Notes: generated from the sequence alone by a model not told the origin. 64,000 nucleotides of DNA from Halomonas organivorans (GCF_014192055.1 NZ_JACHXM010000003.1:62001-126000), one strand, 5' to 3'. Shown: positions 53,573-63,907, counted from the stretch's first letter. Numbers and translations: made by a program.

Positions 53573-55078
53573 TCAGCGTTCGGTCGCGCAAGATCCCAAG
53601 GCACCGTTTCCAGCCCCGGTCACGCTTGCATGCCGCCTGGTGCGATTGCGCCCCGCCTGCTTGGCGGCATACAGCGCCTCGTCCGCCCAGACCAGCGCCA
53701 GGGCCTGACGCGTCTCGAGATCCGTCGTTCCCGGTGGCATGCGCGCGACGCCAAGGCTGATCGAGACGGCGACCGTCACCGGTTCCGGCGCTCCGGGCAG
53801 CTGCAGGCGAAAGGGACGGTCGACCACCGCACCGCGCAGTCGCTCGGCGAGGGCCAGCATCCGCTCGCCGTCGCCGCTGCGAATCAGCAGCGCGAACTCC
53901 TCGCCGCCCAACCTCACCAGTGCATCGTCCTCGCGCAACTCGCCGTGCAATCGCCGGGACAGCTGACACAGCAGGGCATCGCCCGCCGCATGGCCGTATC
54001 GATCGTTGACCGCCTTGAAATGATCGATGTCCAGCAGCATCAGGTGCACCGACTCGCGGCGAGCATGGGCTTCCAGCCAACGCATCAGCCCTCGCCGGTT
54101 CAGCGCCCCGGTCAGGGCATCCGACTCGGCGGCCCGTCGGGAACGCTCCTCGTCTCGCTTGCGGCGATGAATGTCGATCAGGATTCCGGCCATGGACAGC
54201 GGTCGGCCGGCCTCGTCGCGCTGGATCTCGGCGACGATCTCGAACCAGCCGGTGCCACCCGCGTAGAGCGGCATCCGCACATCCAGCCGACAGTGCGATT
54301 GCCGCCCGGCCAGGCAAGCACGCACCTGCTGCCAGAGCTGGTGTCGATCCTCGCGCCACAGCCTGGCCAGCATGCGGCGCAGCGGAACGCGCGGATAGGT
54401 CGCGGGATAGCCCAGCTGCGCCTTGAGGGCTTCGGAGCACCAGACGTGTCCATTGGTCAGCGCAACTTCCCAGACGCCGCAGTTCGCCACCCGCTGGAAC
54501 AGTTCGACCTGCCGGGAGCGGCTGGTCAGTCGATGTCGATAGATGGCGGCCGCGATCAGCTCGGCGGTGGCGATCAGCAGATCGAGCCCAGGTCCCTTCC
54601 AGGAGATCGCCCGCCGGCAGTCGTCGATGCCCAGCGTGCCCCACCACTCGCCATGAACCATGATCGGTACCGTGGCCATGGACAGAATGTCCTGGCTCTC
54701 GAGGTGGCGTCGCAGCGGACCGTCGGCCATGTCCGACACGCACAGGTCATGGCATCCGCCGTCACGTCGCTCCTCGACCAGGCGACGATAGACGGGATCC
54801 TCGAGCCCCGAACGGAAAAAACGGAAGCGGCGCTGCATCAGCTGCCGATAGGCCGGCGCGGCGGCCCACTCGAAGACGTAGTCCTGCAGCACGGCCTGGG
54901 GCTGGAGCTCCAGCAACTGGAAGACCCACACCCGGCTGGCACCGGTCGCCCGGCCGATCTCGGCGAGTAACCGGTCCACGCCATCCGCCCAGTTGTCGGC
55001 CTGCATCATGGCACGGCTGCCGACCGAGAGGGCCGCCAGGTAAAGGCTCTCATGAGACGCGGACGCGACTGTCGTCAT
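53573..55078 (-). CDS. Diguanylate cyclase with GAF and PAS domains
   Basis: This 501-aa soluble protein makes c-di-GMP. A GAF-like domain covers residues about 15-170 (ATVPIMVHGEWWGTLGIDD), a PAS-like domain about 190-310 (ANCGVWEVALTNGHVWCSEALKAQLGY) and a GGDEF domain about 325-485 with ESDALTGALNRRGLM, LDIDHFKAVNDRYGH and RLGGEEFALL. The inhibitory RxxD site (REDD) lies five residues before GGEEF, so product feedback is expected. ATG 55078 has GAGGA upstream. It interrupts the bio genes on the opposite strand. Confidence 0.93.
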   Translation of the reverse strand: MTTVASASHESLYLAALSVGSRAMMQADNWADGVDRLLAEIGRATGASRVWVFQLLELQPQAVLQDYVFEWAAAPAYRQLMQRRFRFFRSGLEDPVYRRLVEERRDGGCHDLCVSDMADGPLRRHLESQDILSMATVPIMVHGEWWGTLGIDDCRRAISWKGPGLDLLIATAELIAAAIYRHRLTSRSRQVELFQRVANCGVWEVALTNGHVWCSEALKAQLGYPATYPRVPLRRMLARLWREDRHQLWQQVRACLAGRQSHCRLDVRMPLYAGGTGWFEIVAEIQRDEAGRPLSMAGILIDIHRRKRDEERSRRAAESDALTGALNRRGLMRWLEAHARRESVHLMLLDIDHFKAVNDRYGHAAGDALLCQLSRRLHGELREDDALVRLGGEEFALLIRSGDGERMLALAERLRGAVVDRPFRLQLPGAPEPVTVAVSISLGVARMPPGTTDLETRQALALVWADEALYAAKQAGRNRTRRHASVTGAGNGALGSCATER

Positions 55079-55192
55079 GCCATCCTCACTGTCAGCGATG
55101 CCGGCCGACGCGGCGAGGCACATCCTCAATTCGATTCGGCCGATATGGTCGACACTTTATCCGCTCAAGGCGGGGGATGCCACGCGCCAACA

Positions 55193-55221
55193 GTCAACAT
55201 CTTCATAACACCATGGTTTAC
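55193..55221. promoter_or_regulatory. BirA-type biotin operator at bioA
   Basis: GTCAACA-N15-GGTTTAC, with the right half GGTTTACA matching the BirA consensus and the left half matching the GTCAAC form used at bioB. It lies 79 nt upstream of the bioA ATG. Confidence 0.6.
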
Positions 55222-55299
55222 ATGTAAGGTAGCCACAGCCACTCCATCGGCACGCCGCCCGTCCCGATGGCGCCGTTCATGCACGCTTCAGGAGGCCCG

Positions 55300-56577
55300 A
55301 TGACGTCCCCCGTCTGGCACCCCTACGCCCACCTCAAGACCCAGGCCCCATCCCCCAAGGTGATCGGCGGCGAAGGCCCGCGCTTCACCCTGGAGGGCGG
55401 CGAGTCGCTGCTCGATGCCACCTGCTCCTGGTGGTGCATGATCCACGGCTATCGTCATCCGCGGCTGGTCGAGGCCATCCAGCGCCAGGCCGACGAGCTG
55501 TGCCACGTGATGCTCGGCGGACTCACCCACGATCCCGCCGACCGCCTGGCCCGGGAACTGGTTCGCGTCACGCCGGAAGGCCTGAATCATGTGTTCTTCT
55601 CCGACAGCGGCTCGGTAGGCATGGAAGTGGCCATGAAAATGGCCGTGCAGTACCACTACCTGCGCGGCAAGCCGGCCAAGCATCGCATGCTGACGCTGAT
55701 GAAGGCCTACCACGGCGACACCGCCGGCTGCATGGCGGTCTGCGACCCAGAAGAGGGCATGCACTCGCTGTTCACCGGTTTCCTGCCCCGGCACCACTTC
55801 GCCCCCGCGCCCACCGCAGGCTTCGACGCCAGCCGCGCCGAGGTGCAGGACGACCTCGACGCCCTGCGCGCTGTGCTCGAGGCCCATCACGAAGAGATCG
55901 GCGCACTGCTGATGGAGCCGCTGCTGCAGGCGGCCGGCGGGCTCAACATGACCTCGCCCCACTACCTGCGCGGCTCCCGCGAGCTGTGTGACGAGTTCGA
56001 CGTGCTGCTGGTGTTCGACGAGGTGGCCACCGGCTTCGGCCGCACCGGCCGGATGTTCGCCGCCGATCACGCCGAGGTGACGCCGGACATCATGGTGCTG
56101 TCCAAGGGGCTCACCGGCGGCTATCTGGGCCATGCCGCGACGCTGGCCACCGACCGCGTCCACGATGCCTTCATCGGCGACAGCGAGCTGCACGCCTTTA
56201 TGCACGGCCCCACCTTCATGGGCAACCCGCTGGCCTGCCGCGTCGCCCTGGAGAGTCTGGCGGTGTTCGAGGAGGATGACTATCTGGGCCGCATCCAGGC
56301 GCTGAACGGCGTGCTACGCCAGGAGCTGGCGGACGATGAGTCGCTGCGTGCCCACGCTGATGTCGCCGACGTACGCGTGCTCGGCGCCACCGCGGTGATC
56401 GAGGTCCACGACCCCGCCGCTCTCAGGGGCGTGGCCGACTTCGCCCGCACTCGAGGCGTATGGCTGCGCCCCTTCGGCCGCTGGCTGTACACCATGCCGG
56501 CCTACATCACTCCCGAGGACGACATGCGCCGCATTACCGATACCATGAAGGACTGGTTCCTCTCCCGCTCCCGCTGA
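55300..56577 (+). CDS. bioA: Adenosylmethionine-8-amino-7-oxononanoate aminotransferase
   Basis: BioA transfers an amino group from SAM to 8-amino-7-oxononanoate. The 425-aa class III aminotransferase has VWHPYAHLKTQAPSP, the PLP phosphate-binding SDSGSVGMEVAMKMA, AYHGDTAGCMAVCDPE, the aspartate in LLVFDEVATGFGRTG and the lysine in MVLSKGLTGGYLG. The conserved Tyr/Trp pair (CSWWCMIHGY) fits. ATG 55300 has AGGAGG upstream. It has its own BirA-like operator and is separated from bioBFHCD by a tRNA and an opposing gene. Confidence 0.97.
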   Translation: MTSPVWHPYAHLKTQAPSPKVIGGEGPRFTLEGGESLLDATCSWWCMIHGYRHPRLVEAIQRQADELCHVMLGGLTHDPADRLARELVRVTPEGLNHVFFSDSGSVGMEVAMKMAVQYHYLRGKPAKHRMLTLMKAYHGDTAGCMAVCDPEEGMHSLFTGFLPRHHFAPAPTAGFDASRAEVQDDLDALRAVLEAHHEEIGALLMEPLLQAAGGLNMTSPHYLRGSRELCDEFDVLLVFDEVATGFGRTGRMFAADHAEVTPDIMVLSKGLTGGYLGHAATLATDRVHDAFIGDSELHAFMHGPTFMGNPLACRVALESLAVFEEDDYLGRIQALNGVLRQELADDESLRAHADVADVRVLGATAVIEVHDPAALRGVADFARTRGVWLRPFGRWLYTMPAYITPEDDMRRITDTMKDWFLSRSR

Positions 56578-56661
56578 GGCGTCGTCCTGGAGAAGGCCCA
56601 GGCTGGCACTCGCCTCTGCGCCATGTCAGCCTGTGGCAAATCTTCCCGGACGATCCCCACA

Positions 56662-56955
56662 ATGAGCCTGAGCAAGACCCAGACGAGCTTCTATCGCCGC
56701 CTCTACGTGGCCCACCTGATCGCCGCCGGTACCGCCAGCGTGCCGGCGATCATGCAGGCCACCGGCATGCCGCGCCGCACCGCCCAGGACACCATCGCCG
56801 CCCTGGCCGAACTGGACGTTCGCTGCGAATTCGAGCCCGAACCCGGCCAGCGCCACAACGTCGGCCATTACGTTATCCGTGACTGGGGCCCCATCGACCC
56901 GGACTGGGTGGCCCACCACGCCGATCGGCTGCGCCAGGCACTGGGCTACGACTGA
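56662..56955 (+). CDS. Winged helix-turn-helix protein (HTH_43-like)
   Basis: This 97-aa protein is almost entirely a winged helix: SLSKTQTSFYRRLYVAHLIAAG, then VPAIMQATGMPRRTAQDTIAALAELDVRCEF and a wing GQRHNVGHYVIRDWGPI. This closely resembles the HTH_43 family of small DNA-binding proteins of unknown target. ATG 56662 is the family start; an upstream in-frame ATG (56623) adds unconserved residues. It may be co-transcribed with bioA 84 nt upstream, but no functional link is known. Confidence 0.8.
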   Translation: MSLSKTQTSFYRRLYVAHLIAAGTASVPAIMQATGMPRRTAQDTIAALAELDVRCEFEPEPGQRHNVGHYVIRDWGPIDPDWVAHHADRLRQALGYD

Positions 56956-57026
56956 ATCGGCAACCGCCGGGCGGCCTGCGAGCCTTCTGATAGGCTGAGA
57001 AGATCACCCACACAACGGTAGCTCCC

Positions 57027-57575
57027 ATGTCCCTGACGCCGTCCACCATGATCGAGCTTGGCAGCCCCCTGCCCCCTTTCCGCCTGGCCGATGCCCAAGG
57101 CCATGCGACGGGAAGCGATGACTACCCCGACCAGCCGCTGCTGGTCGTCTTCATGTGCAACCACTGCCCCTTCGTCAAGCACCTGGCCGACGCCCTGGCC
57201 GACTTCGGCCGCGAGTATCAGGCCAAGGGGCTGGCGGTGGTCGGCATCAACAGCAACGACTACCGGCGTCATCCGCAGGATCGCCCCGAGAAGATGCTCG
57301 AGGAAGCCCGGGCAAGGGGCTACACCTTCCCCTACCTGGTCGACGAGACCCAGGAGGTCGCCCGGGCCTTCCAGGCCGCCTGCACCCCTGACATCTTCCT
57401 TTTCGACCGCGATCACCGGCTCGCCTATCGCGGCCAGTTCGACGCCAGCCGCCCTGGCAAGGAGCTTCCGGTGACCGGCGAGGACCTGCGCGCCGCCGCC
57501 GATGCCGTGCTGGCAGGCCACGCACCGAGCCCACACCAGCAACCGTCCATTGGCTGCAACATCAAGTGGAAGTGA
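57027..57575 (+). CDS. Thioredoxin-fold protein (AhpC/TSA-like, CxxC)
   Basis: This 182-aa thioredoxin-like protein has VFMCNHCPFVKHLADAL, giving a CxxC active site, and GINSNDYRRHPQDRPEKM. TPDIFLFDRDHRLAYRGQFD is the cis-proline region. The C-terminal SIGCNIKWK has a further conserved cysteine found in this subfamily. No signal peptide is present, so it acts in the cytoplasm. It likely reduces peroxides or disulfides; the exact substrate is unknown. Confidence 0.85.
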   Translation: MSLTPSTMIELGSPLPPFRLADAQGHATGSDDYPDQPLLVVFMCNHCPFVKHLADALADFGREYQAKGLAVVGINSNDYRRHPQDRPEKMLEEARARGYTFPYLVDETQEVARAFQAACTPDIFLFDRDHRLAYRGQFDASRPGKELPVTGEDLRAAADAVLAGHAPSPHQQPSIGCNIKWK

Positions 57576-57592
57576 CAGCGGAGATCATCCCG

Positions 57593-57970
57593 ATGAGCGC
57601 TCAACCCTACCTCGAGATCCAGGCCGACGACCCCGAGCGAGCTCGCGCCTTCTACACCGGCCTGCTCGGCTGGCGATTCACCGCCGTGGAGGGTCTCCCG
57701 GTGGCCTACTGGCGCCTCGAGGCCGAGGGCCTGCGCGGCGGCCTGCTCGAGCGACCGGCCGCCACGCCGCCTGCCGAGTGCGGCACCAACGCTTTCACCT
57801 GTTCCTTCGAGGTCGACGACATCCGCGAAGCGGCGGCCCGTGTCGAGGGGCTCGGCGGCCGGGTCGCCCTGCCCGTCTTCGCCATTCCCGACACCTGCTG
57901 GCAGGGCTACTTCCTGGATACCGAAGGCAACACCTTCGGACTCTTCCAGGTCGACGCCAACGCCCGCTGA
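57593..57970 (+). CDS. VOC family (glyoxalase-fold) protein
   Basis: This 125-aa protein has two beta-alpha-beta-beta-beta units: YLEIQADDPERARAFYTGLLGWRF and FEVDDIREAAARVEGLGGRVALPVFAIPD, ending DTEGNTFGLFQVD. VOC proteins are metal-dependent lyases, dioxygenases or binding proteins. His/Glu metal ligands are incomplete by eye (a Glu in TEGNTF remains), so function is open. GGAG lies before ATG 57593. Confidence 0.82.
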   Translation: MSAQPYLEIQADDPERARAFYTGLLGWRFTAVEGLPVAYWRLEAEGLRGGLLERPAATPPAECGTNAFTCSFEVDDIREAAARVEGLGGRVALPVFAIPDTCWQGYFLDTEGNTFGLFQVDANAR

Positions 57971-58033
57971 AACGTCGCGCCGGAACCTTCAGCGCTCACC
58001 GCCCGTGACTCGGCGTCGTGCGGCACCGACGGG

Positions 58034-58897
58034 CTACGAGCCCGCCGCGTATTGCCTTGCCTCGTCAACGAATGCCGCGGCTCGGCGCTGGGCCGGGCGC
58101 GCCTCGAGGCCGGCCCAGTAGGCCTCGAATTCGGGACGTCGCGGAAGCGTGCCGAACGCCATGCCCCAGCCGATATGGGACCCGACGTAGACATCGGCCG
58201 CGCTGAAGGCATCGCCGGCGATGAAGCGGCGGTCGCGAACCGCCCCGGCCAGCGTCTCGACCACGGCCTCCGAGTTTCCGCAGCCGAGCTGCATCTCCTG
58301 CGCCGGGCTCGGATGCACGCCGAGCAGCGACGACAGGGACAGCGTGGTCTCGAGCGGCCCTGCCGCGAAGAAGAGCCAGCGGTAGTAGGCGCCACGCCGA
58401 TCGGGCGCCGGCGCCAGTCCCGCCTCGGGGAAGGCGTCGGCGAGATAGGCACAGATCGCCGCGGCCTCGGTGACCACGACGTCGCCATGGCGTATGGCCG
58501 GCACCTTGCCCATCGGATTGATCGACAGATAGTCCGGCGCCTTCATCGGCGCACCGTAATCGAGCACCTCCCGGCGATAGGAGATGCCGAGCTCCTCGAG
58601 CATCCAATGGACGATGCCGCCCCTCGACAAGGGGTTGGTGTAGAAGACCAGCTCGGCCGAAGGTTCGACGCCGGGAGCTCGCAGCGCCGGCGGCGGCAGC
58701 GGAACGTCGGGCGGCAGCACATACCCTTGTCCGGGCTCACTGACGATTTCGACGCCCACCGCCCGCAGCACGGCGATATCCTGGTAGAGCGTGCGCAGCG
58801 GCACCCCAAGCGCCTCGGCGAGCTCCTGCCCGCCGAGCGGTCCATCGTGATGTCGCAGCCTACCGAGCAGTTCCTGCAGGCGGTTCGTTCGGGACAT
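58034..58897 (-). CDS. HTH (YafY-type) fused to glutathione S-transferase
   Basis: This 287-aa protein has an N-terminal winged helix (residues 1-60: RLQELLGRLRHHDGPLGG, ELAEALGVPLRTLYQDIAVLR, GIEIVSEPGQGYVL-like) of the HTH_11 type usually joined to WYL. Instead, residues about 80-285 are a complete GST: ELVFYTNPLSRGGIVHWMLEELGI, NPMGKVPAIRHGDVVVTEAAAICAYLAD and the C-terminal AGDAFSAADVYVGSHIGW. The ATG at 58897 has GGAGG 5 nt upstream and there is no stop or frameshift between the parts. A redox- or electrophile-sensing regulator is an inference. Confidence 0.82.
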   Translation of the reverse strand: MSRTNRLQELLGRLRHHDGPLGGQELAEALGVPLRTLYQDIAVLRAVGVEIVSEPGQGYVLPPDVPLPPPALRAPGVEPSAELVFYTNPLSRGGIVHWMLEELGISYRREVLDYGAPMKAPDYLSINPMGKVPAIRHGDVVVTEAAAICAYLADAFPEAGLAPAPDRRGAYYRWLFFAAGPLETTLSLSSLLGVHPSPAQEMQLGCGNSEAVVETLAGAVRDRRFIAGDAFSAADVYVGSHIGWGMAFGTLPRRPEFEAYWAGLEARPAQRRAAAFVDEARQYAAGS

Positions 58898-59004
58898 GCT
58901 GGCCTCCTGGCGCACAGGGCGCGTTATCGCGGGCTCGATCCAAGCTGGCATCATGCCCCTACCTTCGCCCGAGCACCAGAGGCCCGGCAGCCAGACGCAA
59001 GAAA

Positions 59005-59027
59005 GGCGGCGAGATGACCTCGCCGCC
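59005..59027 (-). terminator. Intrinsic terminator after the acyl-CoA dehydrogenase gene
   Basis: GGCGGCGAG and CTCGCCGCC form a 9-bp stem with a 5-nt loop, followed on the minus strand by TTTCTTGCG. It is 52 nt past the dehydrogenase stop. Confidence 0.75.
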
Positions 59028-59078
59028 AAGCCACCGGTCACCGACCGGCCGAGAGAGAAACCGCGATCGCTCCGCTTG

Positions 59079-60902
59079 TCAGATCTCGAAGCCGAGCCCG
59101 AAGTCCTCGGCGGAGATCGCCATCAGCGAATCGCCCCCCGCCTCGATGGCCTGCTTGTGGCCACGGGTCCTCGGCAGCAGCCGCTCGAAATAGAACCGCG
59201 CGGTATCGATCTTGGTGCGATAGAAGGCGGCCTCGCCCGTGCCGGCTTCCAGGGCGCTTCGCGCCTGCCGGGCGGCGCGGGCGAACAGATAGGCCAGCGT
59301 CACGTAGCCCGCGTACATCAGATAGTCGACGCTGGCGGCGCCCACTTCGTCGCGGTCGTTCATGGCCTTCATTCCCAGGCCCATGGTCAGCTCGCCCCAT
59401 TCCGCGTTGAGCTTGGCCAACGGGCGGACGAATTCCGCCATCCCCGGCGTGGACTGCTCGGCCTGGCAGAACTTGTGGATCTCCCTGGTAAAGGCCTTGA
59501 GGGTCTCGCCCTGGCTCATCAGCACCTTGCGGCCCAGCAGGTCCAGGGCCTGGATACCCGTGGTGCCCTCGTAGAGGCGAGTGATGCGGGCGTCACGCAC
59601 CAGCTGCTCCATCCCCCACTCCTGGATGAACCCATGGCCCCCGAACACCTGCACGCCCTCATTGGTCGCCTCGAAACCGACCTCGGTGAGAAACGCCTTG
59701 ACGATCGGCGTCAGCAGGCCGAGCAGAGTATCGGCGCGCTCGCGTTCGGCGACGTCCTCGCCGTGCTCGACCACGTCGACCAACTGGGCCGTGTAGAGCA
59801 CCAGCATGCGGCCGCCTTCGGCGAAGGCCTTCTGGGTCAGCAGCATGCGCCGCACGTCAGGATGTACGATGATCGGATCGGCAGGCTTGTCTGGGGCCTT
59901 GGCCCCGTCCAGGGAGCGCATCTGCAGCCGATCCCGAGCATAGGCCAGGGCGTTCTGGAAGCTCGCCTCGGCCAGTCCCAATCCCTGGATGCCCACCCCG
60001 ATGCGCGCGGCGTTCATCATCGTGAACATGCAGGCCAGTCCCTTGTGAGGGCGACCCACCAGGAAGCCCCTGGCGCCGTCGAAGTTCATCACGCAGGTCG
60101 CATTGCCGTGAATGCCCATCTTGTGTTCCAGCGAGCCGCAGACCACGCCGTTGCGCGCGCCCGGCTCACCCTGTTCGCCGGTCAGGTGCTCTGGCAGGTA
60201 CTTCGGCACCACGAACAGCGAGATGCCCCTGGAGCCCTCGGGCGCATCGGGCAGCTTGGCCAGTACCAGGTGGACGATGTTCTCGGCCAGGTCGTGCTCG
60301 CCGGCGGAGATGAAGATCTTGGTGCCGGTGACGTCATAGCTGCCATCGTCCCTCGGCACCGCCCGGGTCTTGATCAGGCCCAGGTCGGTGCCGCAATGGG
60401 GCTCGGTCAGGCACATGGTGCCGGTCCAGGTGCCCTCCACCAGCTTGGTGAGGTAGGTCGCCTGCTGCTCGGCGGTGCCATGGTGGCGCAGGGCATCGGC
60501 CGCGCCGTGCGAGAGCCCCGGGTACATGCCCCAGGCCAGGTTCGCCGAACAGATCATCTCCGAGAGCACCATCGACAGCGACGGCGGGAGCCCCTGGCCG
60601 CCGTGGTCGGGGGACGCCGCCAGGCCCGGCCAGCCGCCCTCGACGTACTGCCGGTAGGCGGCCTTGAAACCGCGCGGCGTCTTGACCTCGCCTCCCTCCA
60701 GCAGGCAGCCCTCGCGATCACCGCTCTGGTTCAGCGGCAACAGCACCTCGCGGGCGAAGCGCCCGCCCTCCTCGAGGATCGCCGCCACCACGTCCGGAGT
60801 GGCCTCCTCGCCGCCGGGCAGCCGCGCATAGTGGGCGGGGTAGTCCAGCAACTCCTCCATCACGAAGCGCATGTCGCGCAGCGGGGCCTGATAGTCGGGC
60901 AT
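59079..60902 (-). CDS. Acyl-CoA dehydrogenase (long, DmdC/AidB-like subclass)
   Basis: This 607-aa FAD enzyme oxidises an acyl-CoA at the alpha-beta bond. TMCLTEPHCGTDLGLIKTRA is the FAD/substrate motif, and RITRLYEGTTGIQALDLLGRK holds the region with the catalytic glutamate. MCLTEP and the additional C-terminal helical domain (residues about 470-600) match the subclass of 3-methylmercaptopropionyl- or medium-chain acyl-CoA dehydrogenases, so the substrate is not fixed. ATG 60902 has GGAGA upstream. An 18-bp palindrome lies 46 nt upstream. Confidence 0.92.
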   Translation of the reverse strand: MPDYQAPLRDMRFVMEELLDYPAHYARLPGGEEATPDVVAAILEEGGRFAREVLLPLNQSGDREGCLLEGGEVKTPRGFKAAYRQYVEGGWPGLAASPDHGGQGLPPSLSMVLSEMICSANLAWGMYPGLSHGAADALRHHGTAEQQATYLTKLVEGTWTGTMCLTEPHCGTDLGLIKTRAVPRDDGSYDVTGTKIFISAGEHDLAENIVHLVLAKLPDAPEGSRGISLFVVPKYLPEHLTGEQGEPGARNGVVCGSLEHKMGIHGNATCVMNFDGARGFLVGRPHKGLACMFTMMNAARIGVGIQGLGLAEASFQNALAYARDRLQMRSLDGAKAPDKPADPIIVHPDVRRMLLTQKAFAEGGRMLVLYTAQLVDVVEHGEDVAERERADTLLGLLTPIVKAFLTEVGFEATNEGVQVFGGHGFIQEWGMEQLVRDARITRLYEGTTGIQALDLLGRKVLMSQGETLKAFTREIHKFCQAEQSTPGMAEFVRPLAKLNAEWGELTMGLGMKAMNDRDEVGAASVDYLMYAGYVTLAYLFARAARQARSALEAGTGEAAFYRTKIDTARFYFERLLPRTRGHKQAIEAGGDSLMAISAEDFGLGFEI

Positions 60903-60947
60903 CTCGGTCTCTCCTGCTGTCGGGCGTAGGGGCACGGCGAAGGCCGC

Positions 60948-60965
60948 TTCAAACATGTGTTTGAA
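60948..60965. promoter_or_regulatory. TTCAAACA-TG-TGTTTGAA palindrome (PsrA/TetR-like operator)
   Basis: A perfect 18-bp palindrome lies between the acyl-CoA dehydrogenase start and repeat copy E. The half-sites CAAAC/GTTTG are typical of the TetR-family fatty-acid regulator PsrA. Confidence 0.55.
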
Positions 60966-61019
60966 ATTACGCCCGCACAGAAAGACAGTCAAGCGTTCGT
61001 TTTAGGATGAAGAAACGAA

Positions 61020-61328
61020 AAGCTGGAAGCTGGAAGCTGGAAGCTGGAAGCTGGAAGCTGGAAGCTGGAAGCTGGAAGCTGGAAGCTGGAAGCTGGAAGC
61101 TGGAAGCTGGAAGCTGGAAGGCAGCATGAACCCCGCCATCATCGGGTCAAGGGTTTTCTGCAAGCTTCAAGCTTATGACTTCAAGCTCCGGGCGAAGCCC
61201 GGCCGGGTTTTCTTCAAGCTTCCAGCTTAAGCCCGCGAAGCGGGCGTTCTTCCAGCTCCGGGCGAAGCGGGCGTTCTTCCAGCTCCGGGCGAAGCCCGGC
61301 TCTTTCAGCTCCCGGCGCAGCCGGGTCA
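61020..61328. repeat. AAGCTGG/GCGAAGC mosaic repeat, copy E, with 14 heptamers
   Basis: Fourteen exact AAGCTGG units (61020-61117) are followed by the core (GCAGCATGAACCCCG to GGGTCAAGGGTTTTC) and at least five mini-hairpins with GGGCGAAGCCC, CCGCGAAGCGG and related forms. The last (CGGCGCAGCCG) ends in the stop codon of the SDR gene on the minus strand. The left edge lies about 118 nt upstream of the acyl-CoA dehydrogenase ATG, not at a stop codon. It is the longest copy in the window. Confidence 0.9.
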
Positions 61329-62093
61329 TTGCATGCGAATGCCGCCGTCCAGGCGAATCACCTCGCCGTTGAGCATCGGGTTGGTGACGATCTGCTCGGC
61401 CAGGCGGGCATACTCGTCGGGGCGCCCCAGCCGCTTGGGGAAAGGCACGGCGGCCGACAGCGCCTCCACGGCAGCCTCGGGAATGTCGCTCATCATCGGC
61501 GTCTCGAACACGCCCGGGGCGATGGCCATCACCCGGATCCCGTGGCGCGACAGCTCCCGGGCTGCCGGCAGGCTCATGCCCACCACACCCGCCTTGGAAG
61601 CGCTGTAGGCACACTGCCCCACCTGGCCGTCGAAAGCCGCCACCGAGGCGGTGTTGATGATCACCCCGCGCTCCCCGTCCTCTCCCGGCACATTCCTGGC
61701 CATGGCCGCCGAGGCCAGGCGCATGACATTGAAGGTGCCCACCAGGTTGATCTGCAGGGTTCGCGCATAGGCCTCCAGGTCCGCGGGATGGCCTTCGCGA
61801 TCGAGCAGCTTGGCCACGCTGACCACCCCGGCGCAGTGCACCACTCCCGCCAGGCCGCGCTCGCCTCCCAGGGCCACGGCGGCATCCACCGCGGCCTGGA
61901 TGTCGTCGGCCGAGGTGACGTCCCCGCGCACCGCGCGTGCCGCCTCGCCCAGCCGCTCGGCATGCGCCTCGACGGCCTCGCTGAGGTCGCACAGCACCAC
62001 CCGACCGCCGGCCGCGACCAGGCGCTCGGCGGTGGCCGCTCCCAGGCCGGAAGCGGCACCGGTGATCAGAAAGGCGTTGTCCTTCACTTGCAT
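61326..62093 (-). CDS. Short-chain dehydrogenase (3-hydroxyacyl-CoA dehydrogenase type II-like)
   Basis: This 255-aa NAD-dependent SDR starts [20 protein letters not shown] (TGxxxGxG) and has GVVHCAGV and the catalytic YSASKAGV (YxxxK), with Ser in [15 protein letters not shown]-like and [17 protein letters not shown] are typical of the 17-beta-HSD10/3-hydroxy-2-methylacyl-CoA dehydrogenase group. It is 15 nt from the ligase and presumably handles the hydroxyacyl-CoA step after the dehydrogenase. Its stop codon is the edge of repeat copy E. Confidence 0.93.
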   Translation of the reverse strand: MQVKDNAFLITGAASGLGAATAERLVAAGGRVVLCDLSEAVEAHAERLGEAARAVRGDVTSADDIQAAVDAAVALGGERGLAGVVHCAGVVSVAKLLDREGHPADLEAYARTLQINLVGTFNVMRLASAAMARNVPGEDGERGVIINTASVAAFDGQVGQCAYSASKAGVVGMSLPAARELSRHGIRVMAIAPGVFETPMMSDIPEAAVEALSAAVPFPKRLGRPDEYARLAEQIVTNPMLNGEVIRLDGGIRMQ

Positions 62094-62108
62094 CGAGAGT
62101 CTCCTCGG

Positions 62109-63779
<1,671 letters not shown>

Positions 63780-63891
63780 GAGCTGCCCTCTTGGCTGACG
63801 GCCCCTTCTCGGGGCCATTGTGCTTGTTGTCGGCGATCGGCCGTCTGCCGGCACGGGTGCCTCTTGGCGAATCCGGCTCGCTGTTATACAG

Positions 63892-63907
63892 TTGACGTAA
63901 ACGTCAA
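63892..63907. promoter_or_regulatory. TTGACGT-AA-ACGTCAA palindrome (LiuR/MerR-like operator)
   Basis: This 16-bp palindrome is of the form bound by LiuR-type MerR regulators of branched-chain amino acid and fatty acid catabolism. On the minus strand it lies between TTGCTA and TATAAC hexamers, a spacing in keeping with MerR-controlled promoters. It is upstream of the ligase-SDR pair. Confidence 0.6.

Noticed and set aside
61147..61325. Continuation of an open frame through repeat copy E on the minus strand
   Set aside because: It is out of frame with the SDR gene and composed only of repeat-derived residues; there is no evidence of translation.
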